DNA of 5,797 nt, taken from Candidatus Peregrinibacteria bacterium (GTDB taxonomy: Bacteria; Patescibacteriota; Gracilibacteria; UBA1369). Shown here in pieces: positions 1 through 5,797 of this stretch. The position numbers and the translations under genes were made by a program. Location of the stretch: assembly GCA_014729615.1 (NCBI GenBank), contig WJJQ01000015.1, positions 1 to 5,797 of the forward strand. Direction: 5' to 3'. Under the pieces are notes generated by a model. That model made no database searches, was not told the DNA's origin, and worked only from the letters and a program-made list of their open reading frames with translations. Positions within the stretch are counted from its first letter, which is position 1, and every line of letters starts with the position of its first letter.

Positions 1-456
1 AAGGTATTCGACCTGAATTTTATGGGTACAATTCTCCCAACAATGGTCTTCTCAACTGATATGCTGGAAAATAAGAAAGGCGCTGTGATTAATATTTCAT
101 CAATGAATTCATTCAAACCCCTGACAAAAATTCCGGCATATTCTGCTGCAAAAGCCTCGATCAATAATTTTACACAATGGCTGGCTGTACACCTCGCTAA
201 AACCGGGATTCGGGTGAATGCAATTGCTCCCGGATTTTTCCTCACTAATCAAAACAGATTTTTATTGGTAGATGAAAACACGGGGCATCCGACTCCGCGA
301 GGTGAAAAGATTATTGCCAATACACCTATGGGAAGATACGGGGATGTTGAAGAGCTTTCAGGGACTGTTTTATATTTATTGTCTGAGATGTCTGCATTCG
401 TTTCCGGCGTTGTTATTCCCGTTGACGGAGGATACAGTGCCTTCGGCGGTGTTTAA
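1..456 (+). CDS. SDR-family oxidoreductase, probable D-mannonate oxidoreductase (fructuronate reductase), 5' end missing
   Basis: The reading frame is open from the first base, so the gene begins outside the window; 151 codons are visible. SDRs of this type are about 270 aa, so the N-terminal half of the Rossmann fold, with the glycine-rich NAD(P) motif, is missing. Visible residues (numbered from base 1) include the structural/catalytic Asn6 in DLNFMG, the NISS strand with catalytic Ser34, and YSAAK with Tyr47 and Lys51. The Ser-Tyr spacing of 13 is the classical one. NAIAPG and the C-terminal PVDGGYSAFGGV follow. The stretch APGFFLTNQNRFLL and the TPMGR segment resemble, from memory, the SDR-type UxuB/YjmF D-mannonate oxidoreductases, which interconvert D-fructuronate and D-mannonate in the cytoplasm. 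SDR membership is very secure. The substrate is inferred; another sugar-acid or polyol dehydrogenase remains possible. The uronate role fits the GH67-like gene that follows. Confidence 0.85.
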   Translation, partial: KVFDLNFMGTILPTMVFSTDMLENKKGAVINISSMNSFKPLTKIPAYSAAKASINNFTQWLAVHLAKTGIRVNAIAPGFFLTNQNRFLLVDENTGHPTPRGEKIIANTPMGRYGDVEELSGTVLYLLSEMSAFVSGVVIPVDGGYSAFGGV

Positions 457-487
457 AATACCAGAGAAAAGAATATTTGTTTTAGCA

Positions 488-515
488 GGAACCAATGGCA
501 TAGGCTGTTGGTTCC
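488..515 (+). terminator. Strong intercistronic hairpin, possible terminator or processing site
   Basis: GGAACCAATGGC (488-499) pairs with GCTGTTGGTTCC (504-515) around an ATAG loop. In RNA this gives 12 uninterrupted pairs, the outer eight Watson-Crick, then two G-U wobbles, then G-C and C-G. It starts 31 bases after the dehydrogenase stop and ends 27 bases before the next start codon. The bases that follow are AT-rich but have no T-run, so it is not a textbook intrinsic terminator. It could instead protect the 3' end of the upstream message or act as a processing point between differently expressed genes. The structure itself is certain; its function is inferred. Confidence 0.5.
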
Positions 516-542
516 CATAAATTAATCAAAAATATATTCAAG

Positions 543-2405
543 ATGAGAAAACTGCACACAAATTTCTTTTTAATGCTTGGTCTGCTAATTGCTTTTGGGA
601 ATTTTTCATGTAAACAAGAAAAAAAACAGAAACAACAAGCATTACAAAGCGATTCAACACAGTTTAAAGTGCAGGGCTGGAATATTCTTTCGCGAAATTA
701 CGATAATGCCCTTAAAGTAATCGATGCCGCTAAAGAATATGACATTAATCATTTACAGATTTCCCATAAAATTTTAATGGATTTGCGCCATGCTAAAAAT
801 CCGGAAACTGCCAAAATGGTGAATGATTTAACTGAAAAAGCCCATAAACAGGGAATTGAAGAAGTTTGTGTATGGGATCATTCTCTTTACAAACTCGATT
901 ACTATCCACAAAAATTTATCAGAAAACAAGACGGTAAAATCAATTTGGATAATCCTGAATTTTGGGCCTGGCTAAAAAATGATTACCGAGAAATGCTGGA
1001 TTTATTGCCCGATATTGACGGAATCATTCTCACGTTTATTGAAACCGGTGCGCATGTTGAAGACCAGCATTCTGATATTTTGAAAACCGAAGAAGAAAAA
1101 CTCGCTGCAATGGTAGATACCCTGGCAAGTGTTATTATTGATGAACGCAATTTGCAGCTATATGTAAGAACTTTTATTTATACCAAACACGAGCTTTCCT
1201 CTTTGCTAAAGTGTATAAATCTGGTGAAAAATCCTAAATTGCGGGTAATGACAAAAGAAGTTCCTCATGATTTTTTCCTGACTCATCCGGTTTCAAAATT
1301 TGTTAAAGACATCAAATTCCCTACAATTATTGAATTTGACGCTTGCCATGAATACAATGGTCAGGGAATCATTACCAGTATTTTACCCGACGTTCATCTC
1401 AAACGCTGGAATTATTACAGCAATCTGCCCAATGTAATAGGCTATGTAGCCCGCACCGACCGTACAAAAACGTCTACTATAGTTGGTACTGCCAACGAAG
1501 TAAACCTCTATGCCCTATACAAAGGCGTAAAAAATCCGGATGTAGATATCAATGTGGTTTATGAGCAATTTATTGAGAAAAATTATGGCGAAAAAGCTGT
1601 TGAATTCCTAAAACCGGCATTTAAAAAGGCAGAAGAAATTATTTCTTCTATCTTTTATACGCTGGGCTTAAACACCAATTCGCATTCACGTTTTCAGTAC
1701 AACGATGATTCTGCCTACCAACGGCATGTGTCGGGCAAATGGATTGAACCACCGGTAATTTTTATTGAACATGGTGTAAATAAAGAATTTCATTACTGGA
1801 AAGATATTGTCAATCACCTTGCTGTACCCTGGTACAAAGGGGAATCGAGCGGGCAGTTGGCCAAAGAAAGCCGCTGGGTGTTAGATAGCAACTGGCTAAA
1901 GCCCAAAGAACTTATCAATGAAGAATACCTGAAATACATTGTTACCGAAAAAGATTATGGTGTAAATCAAGCCAAAGAGGCAGTAGAACTGATCAGAAAA
2001 TCAGAAGATTACATTCAGGATAAAACAGCTTACGATAGTCTTTATCATTTATTCAATCGCACTTTATTAACTGCCAAACTCTATCGTGGAGGTGCAAAAG
2101 TATATTTTGGTTACCGCGTATTTGCCCGTGGAAATGAATTTCAAACCCCTTTTGTAGAAAAAACACTACAAGAAGGTATGGAAGAAATAAAATCAACAGC
2201 CAAAGAAATGATTCATTATCCCCAAAAAGGAAATCAGGGACAATTTGTTTGGATTGATGATGCTTACAGGGCCTTAGAATTTTATCAAGCTGTAAAAAAC
2301 CGCGAATCGGATGATTTTTATAAAGGCTTTTTTCCTTATTTTGATTATTTCCACAAAGCACGGGGTGAATTTAAAGATGAGGCAATGAAAATTATTGAAG
2401 AATAA
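543..2405 (+). CDS. Predicted exported lipoprotein with a GH67-like alpha-glucuronidase barrel
   Basis: The 620-aa protein starts with a basic, then hydrophobic signal segment ending in GNFSC, suggesting lipidation at Cys23 (a relaxed lipobox) and an envelope location. No better start is visible, and the upstream bases are AT-rich without a Shine-Dalgarno. From about residue 45 to 380 the order of segments parallels the GH67 alpha-glucuronidase barrel: a strand ending ILTFIETGAH (Glu167), a VRTFIYTKHE strand, EVPHDFFLTHP (Asp243), EFDACHEYNGQ (Glu270), then GYVARTDRT and NLYALYKGVKNPD. GH67 enzymes use a Glu acid, then an Asp and a Glu as base, about 73 and 28 residues apart in the Cellvibrio enzyme; here the spacings are 76 and 27. 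The C-terminal 200 residues are probably helical. The usual GH67 N-terminal domain is absent and the protein is shorter than the roughly 700-aa norm. Likely role: removing glucuronic acid or a related uronate from glycans. The gene is certain, the fold likely, the exact activity unproven. Confidence 0.7.
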   Translation: MRKLHTNFFLMLGLLIAFGNFSCKQEKKQKQQALQSDSTQFKVQGWNILSRNYDNALKVIDAAKEYDINHLQISHKILMDLRHAKNPETAKMVNDLTEKAHKQGIEEVCVWDHSLYKLDYYPQKFIRKQDGKINLDNPEFWAWLKNDYREMLDLLPDIDGIILTFIETGAHVEDQHSDILKTEEEKLAAMVDTLASVIIDERNLQLYVRTFIYTKHELSSLLKCINLVKNPKLRVMTKEVPHDFFLTHPVSKFVKDIKFPTIIEFDACHEYNGQGIITSILPDVHLKRWNYYSNLPNVIGYVARTDRTKTSTIVGTANEVNLYALYKGVKNPDVDINVVYEQFIEKNYGEKAVEFLKPAFKKAEEIISSIFYTLGLNTNSHSRFQYNDDSAYQRHVSGKWIEPPVIFIEHGVNKEFHYWKDIVNHLAVPWYKGESSGQLAKESRWVLDSNWLKPKELINEEYLKYIVTEKDYGVNQAKEAVELIRKSEDYIQDKTAYDSLYHLFNRTLLTAKLYRGGAKVYFGYRVFARGNEFQTPFVEKTLQEGMEEIKSTAKEMIHYPQKGNQGQFVWIDDAYRALEFYQAVKNRESDDFYKGFFPYFDYFHKARGEFKDEAMKIIEE

Positions 2406-2464
2406 ACGCAAAGAATTTTGATATGTGAAAAGAACTTATTTTCTAATATAAAAATCAGAACATT

Positions 2465-3514
2465 ATGCAACCAATCCGTCGCTATTTTATTGTTTTTTTA
2501 GGGTTCATATTTTTATTTTCCTGTAACAGTGCAAATGAACATCCCTTAGAAAGTGCAGATGCACAAATGGGTGAAGTAGCTCTCTGGCCAGTTGAAAAAG
2601 ATGGCAAATGGGGGTTTATCAATGCCAAAGGCGAAATGAAAATACAACCCAGGTTTGATTTTGCCCGTGAATTTAGTCAGGGGTTGGCATTAGTAGATGT
2701 TAACAAAAAGCGAGGGTTTATCCGCCCCAGCGGAAATTATGCCATAGCCCCACAGTTTTTTGAGGCAGCATCTTTTTCAAACGGTCTGGCTGCAATCACC
2801 AAAACTAAAAAATTTCTTTTTATTGATTTAGGTGCTGGTGAGAATGTCTATATCAACCGCTTAGGTGAAACTGTCATTGAAAATGATTTTTTTGAATTAC
2901 GAAATTTTTCCGACAACTATGCTGCTGCTAAATTTTTACCCGAAGACAAGTTTGCTTATTTTGATCAGTCCGGGAACTTAATCACACAAGCCAAATATGA
3001 CTGGGTATCGCCTTTTGATAATGGCGTGGCAGCCGCAGGCATGGAAAACGGCAATGATTTTATTATTGACAAACAAGGCAATATTGTAAAAGAATTTTCT
3101 GATACTGATATTTTTTATGGTTTTGCAAGTGATTTATGCGGTATTTTTAAAAACAACCATTACGGATTTGTTGATAATCAGGGCAATGTAGTTATTCGGC
3201 CTCAATTTGACCTGGTGGACGCATTTTCAGATGAACTGGCAGTAGCTAAAAAAAGAGGTGAATTCGGATACATCAACAAAAACGGGGAATTTGTTATTGA
3301 GCCACAATTTGAACATGCCGGAAAATTTTCACAACAACTTGCACCTGTAAAAAGACAAGGCAAATGGGGATATATCAATACAAATGGCGAAATCATTGTT
3401 GAGCCACAATTTTATTGGGCAAATCCATTTAATGGTGAATTGGCCAAAGTTGAATTTTCAAGAGATAGTTTTGGATATATCAATCAGCAAGGTGAAGTAG
3501 TTTGGAAACCATAA
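2465..3514 (+). CDS. WG-repeat lipoprotein
   Basis: The 349-aa protein has a signal peptide ending in FLFSC, a convincing lipobox with Cys20 as the lipidated residue, so it should be anchored in the envelope. From about residue 45 to the end it consists of roughly eight WG-type repeats of 30-40 residues plus a partial last one. Each runs approximately as G-x-W/F-G-F/Y-I-N-x-x-G-E, then I-x-P-Q-F, then FS-x-G-L-A. The clearest units begin near residues 47, 82, 232, 266 and 299; the third to fifth are degenerate. WG repeats are found in many bacterial surface and secreted proteins but have no agreed biochemical function; binding or scaffolding is the usual guess. No catalytic domain is visible. 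It lies 59 bases after the GH67-like gene and 12 bases before the sulfatase remnant, so it is probably co-transcribed with them. An accessory glycan-binding role is only inference from that context. Confidence 0.88.
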   Translation: MQPIRRYFIVFLGFIFLFSCNSANEHPLESADAQMGEVALWPVEKDGKWGFINAKGEMKIQPRFDFAREFSQGLALVDVNKKRGFIRPSGNYAIAPQFFEAASFSNGLAAITKTKKFLFIDLGAGENVYINRLGETVIENDFFELRNFSDNYAAAKFLPEDKFAYFDQSGNLITQAKYDWVSPFDNGVAAAGMENGNDFIIDKQGNIVKEFSDTDIFYGFASDLCGIFKNNHYGFVDNQGNVVIRPQFDLVDAFSDELAVAKKRGEFGYINKNGEFVIEPQFEHAGKFSQQLAPVKRQGKWGYINTNGEIIVEPQFYWANPFNGELAKVEFSRDSFGYINQQGEVVWKP

Positions 3515-3526
3515 ACAATAAACGAT

Positions 3527-4102
3527 ATGAAAAAAGCATTCACGACTTTATTAACCGCATCAGTAACCACCCTTCCATTGATTTGGACGGGATGCCAGAA
3601 CAAAACTAATCAGGAAGATAGTTGCAAACCCGGTAAGCCCAACATTATTTTTATTATGGCCGATGATTTAGGCTATCACGATTTGGGATGCTATAGCCAA
3701 ACCCAAATAAAAAGCCCGAACATCGATCAATTGGCCCAAGAGGGAATGCGGTTTACCAATTGTTACGCCGGCTCACCAGTATGCGCTCCCAGCCGCAGCG
3801 TATTAATGACCGGGCAGCACACCGGGCATACCACAGTGCGGGGAAATACTTCACCTTTGGTGGACAGACCATATCCTTACAACCGCGTACCTTTAAATGA
3901 TGAAGACACCACCGTAGCCGAAGTGTTGAAAAAAGCCGGATATGTTACCGGAATTACAGGTAAATGGGGATTGGGTGAGCCGGAAACTGAAGGCATCCCA
4001 AACAAGCAGGGCTTTGATGAATGGTTTGGATATTTGAATCAAAATCATGCACACAGCTACTATCCGCCTTATTTATGGAAAAAGCAGAAAGCAGATTGTT
4101 AA
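3527..4102 (+). CDS. Truncated sulfatase, N-terminal fragment with formylglycine site
   Basis: This 191-aa frame starts 12 bases after the WG-repeat gene with MKKAF and a signal segment ending WTGC (possible lipidated Cys23). The start of the alkaline-phosphatase-like sulfatase fold follows: NIIFIMADDLG with metal-binding Asp46 and Asp47, then SPVCAPSRSVLMTGQ, the C-x-P-S-R sulfatase signature. There Cys86 would be converted to formylglycine and Arg90 supports it. GKWGLG (Lys146) and QGFDEWFGYLNQNHAHSYYPP come next. Full sulfatases are usually 450-550 aa; this one stops shortly after SYYPPYLW, with the last residues KQKADC coming from the break region. The remaining metal ligands and substrate-binding residues are missing, so activity is not expected. 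The intact gene probably removed sulfate esters from a glycan in the periplasm or at the surface. Family assignment is secure; the substrate cannot be read from this fragment. Confidence 0.85.
   Translation: MKKAFTTLLTASVTTLPLIWTGCQNKTNQEDSCKPGKPNIIFIMADDLGYHDLGCYSQTQIKSPNIDQLAQEGMRFTNCYAGSPVCAPSRSVLMTGQHTGHTTVRGNTSPLVDRPYPYNRVPLNDEDTTVAEVLKKAGYVTGITGKWGLGEPETEGIPNKQGFDEWFGYLNQNHAHSYYPPYLWKKQKADC
4081..4094 (+). repeat. Tandem 7-bp duplication (AAAGCAG x2) at the sulfatase break
   Basis: Two perfect, adjacent copies of AAAGCAG occupy 4081-4087 and 4088-4094, just after the TGG of YLW. Seven is not a multiple of three, so one copy too many shifts the frame. Reading through with only one copy gives LWKKQIVKRM and continues into the second sulfatase frame without a stop. 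The duplication is therefore sufficient to explain the frame break, though other indels in the region could also do so. Confidence 0.85.
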
Positions 4103-4106
4103 GCGC

Positions 4107-4823
4107 ATGAGATATTTGTATGACATGGATAAATTGAATGAGTTGCAAGCCCGGATTTATCATTATCAACGTCCACCGGAAGAGCTGTATGATCTTAAAA
4201 ATGACCCTTACGAAACAAATAATCTGGCAAAAAATTCTGCATTTAAAGATACTCTGAAAGTGATGCGTGAAAAGCTTTATTCCTGGATGTCGCAATCGGG
4301 TGATTTAGGCTTAATTCCCGAACCGGAGCTGGAAAAGCTGGGTTTAGAAAAAGGGAATAAATATTATTTAACTGATTACAGCCGCAAAATTTTACCTGAT
4401 GTAATCCGCACCATTGGATATGGCGAAAATAATCAAATTGATGAAGTATTGAAAGCTTTTGACTCACCTGAACCTACGGTTAGGTATTGGGCAGCTACCA
4501 AAAGCCAGACATATGCTATTGACAATGATTTGCCACCAGACCTGATTCCAAAACTCAAAGCTTTAGCAAACGATTCATCTGCGTCTGTCAGGATTGCTGC
4601 CGGACGTTCGTTATGCCGTTTGAATAAGGACGACATTGGGCTGGAGATTCTGAAAAAAGAACTGGATAATCCCAACGACATTGCTGAAATGTACGCTTTA
4701 TGGTCAGTTGAAAAAGTCCGAAAGCGTGCTTTGCCTTTATTGCCGCTTCTGGATACTATGAAAACGGATTATGAATTTTCTAACCGTTTATTAGCAAGAC
4801 TGAAGAACTTATATAATGAATAA
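4107..4823 (+). CDS. Sulfatase C-terminal fragment with HEAT-like repeats
   Basis: The frame is open from before 4047, but sulfatase-like sequence begins only at about 4095, so I give the ATG at 4107, five bases after the upstream stop at 4102; an ATG at 4047 lies inside the other fragment and has no protein similarity I recognise. From the 4107 start (238 aa), residues 1-75 contain YDMDKLNELQ, RPPEELYDLKNDPYETNNLA and SGDLGLIPEPELE, the C-terminal subdomain of heparan-N-sulfatase-like sulfatases. From about residue 110, three helical-pair units (IDEVLKAFDSPEPTVRYWAA, IPKLKALANDSSASVRIAAG, and one starting LEILKKELDNPN) look like HEAT repeats, often appended to such sulfatases. No active-site residue is present and no signal peptide remains. 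If translated at all, it would be by re-initiation after the upstream stop. It has no internal stop codons, suggesting recent damage. Assignment as a sulfatase tail is good; independent function is doubtful. Confidence 0.65.
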   Translation: MRYLYDMDKLNELQARIYHYQRPPEELYDLKNDPYETNNLAKNSAFKDTLKVMREKLYSWMSQSGDLGLIPEPELEKLGLEKGNKYYLTDYSRKILPDVIRTIGYGENNQIDEVLKAFDSPEPTVRYWAATKSQTYAIDNDLPPDLIPKLKALANDSSASVRIAAGRSLCRLNKDDIGLEILKKELDNPNDIAEMYALWSVEKVRKRALPLLPLLDTMKTDYEFSNRLLARLKNLYNE

Positions 4824-4863
4824 ACAATTAAGTACTTACTTCAAACAATAAATCAAGATATAA

Positions 4864-5748
4864 ATGGAAAATCCAAAACAAAAATTAAAAGATATTAAAA
4901 AAGAAAAGGATTTTTTCATTGGTATTGATTCTGATGGCTGCGTTTTCGATACCATGGAAATCAAACAAAAAGAGTGTTTTTGTCCAAAATTAATCAAACA
5001 CTGGGAATTACAAAAGGTGCAAAAATATGCCCGTGAGGTATGGGAATTTGTTAATTTATATTCAAAAACACGGGGACTCAACAGGTTTCTCGCTGTTATA
5101 GAAACGTTTAAACAACTCAATGAACGACCTGATGTACAGGCCAGGAACTTTCAGGCACCAGATTTACAACCTTTAACAGAATGGACACAAAAAGAAACTA
5201 AGCTTGGTAATCCGGCTTTGGAGTCATATGCAGGAAAAGTCAATAACAAGATAATAGATATGGCTTTAGAATGGTCTGTTGCTGTGAATAAAGAAGTCAG
5301 TGAAATGGTATATGGCATGCCACCTTTCCCTTATGTCCGGGAAGTTCTCGAGAAAATACGGGATAAGGCTGATATGATTGTTGTGTCACAAACTCCAATT
5401 GAGGCCCTTGAACGTGAATGGCAAGAAAACGAGCTGGATGCATACGCTAAAATCATTGCAGGACAGGAATACGGAACAAAAGCAGAGCATCTGGAATATG
5501 CAACTGCCGGCAAATATGACAAAGACAAAATTTTAATGGTTGGAGATGCTCCCGGTGACATGAAAGCAGCAAAAAGTAACAATGTGTTATTTTTTCCTAT
5601 CAATCCGGGTCACGAAGAGGATTCGTGGGAATGTTTTTACAGCGAGGCTTTAGATAAATTATTTGCCGGAGAATATGCAGGCGATTATGAAAAATCATTA
5701 ATCGAACAATTTGAGGGATATTTGCCGGAAACCCCACCCTGGAAATAG
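4864..5748 (+). CDS. HAD-superfamily hydrolase, probable cytoplasmic phosphatase
   Basis: The 294-aa protein has no signal peptide and is probably cytoplasmic. HAD motif I is IGIDSDGCVFDT, with Asp22 as the nucleophile and Asp24 as the general acid/base. Motif II is MIVVSQTP (Ser175). A lysine around 206-220 probably serves motif III. Motif IV is MVGDAPGDMKAA, with magnesium ligands Asp228 and Asp232. All the catalytic elements for a phosphatase or phosphotransferase are present. About 140 residues separate motifs I and II (rich in K, E, W and Y and probably helical), a large C1-type cap that would set substrate specificity. It begins 40 bases after the sulfatase remnant, on the same strand, in an AT-rich leader without a Shine-Dalgarno. 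A role in dephosphorylating a sugar or sugar-acid phosphate would fit the neighbourhood, but this is inference; HAD substrates cannot be told from motifs alone. The final WK residues are followed by TAG. Confidence 0.88.
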   Translation: MENPKQKLKDIKKEKDFFIGIDSDGCVFDTMEIKQKECFCPKLIKHWELQKVQKYAREVWEFVNLYSKTRGLNRFLAVIETFKQLNERPDVQARNFQAPDLQPLTEWTQKETKLGNPALESYAGKVNNKIIDMALEWSVAVNKEVSEMVYGMPPFPYVREVLEKIRDKADMIVVSQTPIEALEREWQENELDAYAKIIAGQEYGTKAEHLEYATAGKYDKDKILMVGDAPGDMKAAKSNNVLFFPINPGHEEDSWECFYSEALDKLFAGEYAGDYEKSLIEQFEGYLPETPPWK

Positions 5749-5797
5749 TTTTGAAAGGTTGTTGAGATTATAATAATGATTGCCGCCAGCGATAAAG

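Larger units (their letters stand above)
3527..4823 (+). pseudogene. Disrupted sulfatase locus: frame break plus missing catalytic core
   Basis: Two adjacent reading frames carry the two ends of a sulfatase. The first ends at 4102 after the SYYPPYLW segment. The second takes up sulfatase-like sequence from about 4095 with IVKRMRYLYDMDKLNELQ and the EELYDLKNDP tail. The section normally between these, containing the later metal- and substrate-binding residues (including the DNG-type motif) and perhaps 200 or more residues (my estimate), is absent. At the break lies a perfect tandem AAAGCAG duplication (4081-4094). Deleting one copy would make a single 429-codon frame plus stop, but that product would still lack the catalytic centre. 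So there are two lesions, a large internal loss and a frame break. The N-terminal part resembles arylsulfatases with a GKWGLG motif. The C-terminal part resembles another sulfatase subgroup with an RP-x-EELYDL tail. The locus may therefore be a fusion of two neighbouring genes (inference). A misassembly is the main alternative. Confidence 0.75.

Noticed and set aside
272..520. Forward open frame of 82 codons overlapping the dehydrogenase end and the hairpin.
   Set aside because: It is out of frame with the clearly conserved dehydrogenase and shows no protein-like motif.
2053..2361. Reverse-strand open frame of 102 codons inside the GH67-like gene, and similar reverse-strand frames elsewhere.
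   Set aside because: They lie entirely opposite well-supported coding sequence, have no recognisable domain and low-complexity composition typical of antisense shadows.
2417..2444. Bacteroidota-type promoter before the WG-repeat gene (TTTG followed by TATTTTCT).
   Set aside because: The spacer is 16 bases instead of about 19-21 and the -7 element matches TAnnTTTG poorly. No convincing promoter was found in any gap.
4076..4102. Programmed ribosomal frameshift joining the two sulfatase frames at the A-run before AAGCAG.
   Set aside because: The required shift is +1 (or -2). The A-run is preceded by G in the reading frame (TGG AAA AAG), so it is not the A-AAA-AAG slippery heptamer, which would in any case give -1. 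A tandem duplication explains the break better.
4829..4838. Ten-base palindrome TAAGTACTTA before the HAD gene, as a possible operator.
   Set aside because: A single short AT-rich palindrome is expected by chance in such sequence, and no second copy was seen in the other gaps.
5776..5797. ATG followed by seven open codons (MIAASDK) at the right edge, possibly the start of a next gene 27 bases after the HAD stop.
   Set aside because: Only 22 bases are visible, with no recognisable motif; an open frame of this length is expected by chance. The opposite strand is equally uninformative.

Overview
The window looks like part of a carbohydrate-utilisation operon from a member of the Bacteroidota. 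Three things point there: AT-rich DNA with AT-rich start regions and no clear Shine-Dalgarno sequence, three consecutive genes that begin with lipoprotein-type signal peptides, and the gene content (uronate-type dehydrogenase, GH67-like hydrolase, sulfatase, HAD phosphatase). The genus cannot be fixed from sequence reading alone.

Layout, all on the + strand: (1) bases 1-456, the C-terminal half of a short-chain dehydrogenase resembling the SDR-type D-mannonate oxidoreductase (fructuronate reductase). (2) A strong 12-bp hairpin at 488-515. (3) 543-2405, a 620-aa predicted lipoprotein that I read as a divergent GH67-like alpha-glucuronidase. It has the three expected carboxylates at near-canonical spacing but lacks the usual N-terminal domain. 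(4) 2465-3514, a WG-repeat lipoprotein. (5) 3527-4823, a broken sulfatase locus. An N-terminal fragment carries the formylglycine site, a different reading frame carries a sulfatase C-terminus plus HEAT-like repeats, and the centre of the catalytic domain is missing. A perfect tandem 7-mer sits exactly at the break, and removing one copy would join the frames. (6) 4864-5748, a HAD-family hydrolase with a large helical cap. The last 49 bases hold no gene that can be assigned.

Gaps between genes are 86, 59, 12 and 40 bases, so co-transcription is plausible, although the hairpin could split or process the transcript after the dehydrogenase. A working model (inference) is that the exported GH67-like protein releases a uronic acid from a glycan, a sulfatase once removed sulfate from the same material, and the dehydrogenase feeds the uronate into the fructuronate/mannonate branch in the cytoplasm. 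The HAD enzyme may act on a phosphorylated intermediate. The WG protein is probably a surface or periplasmic accessory. The main points to check are the GH67-like protein and the broken, possibly chimeric or phase-variable sulfatase.
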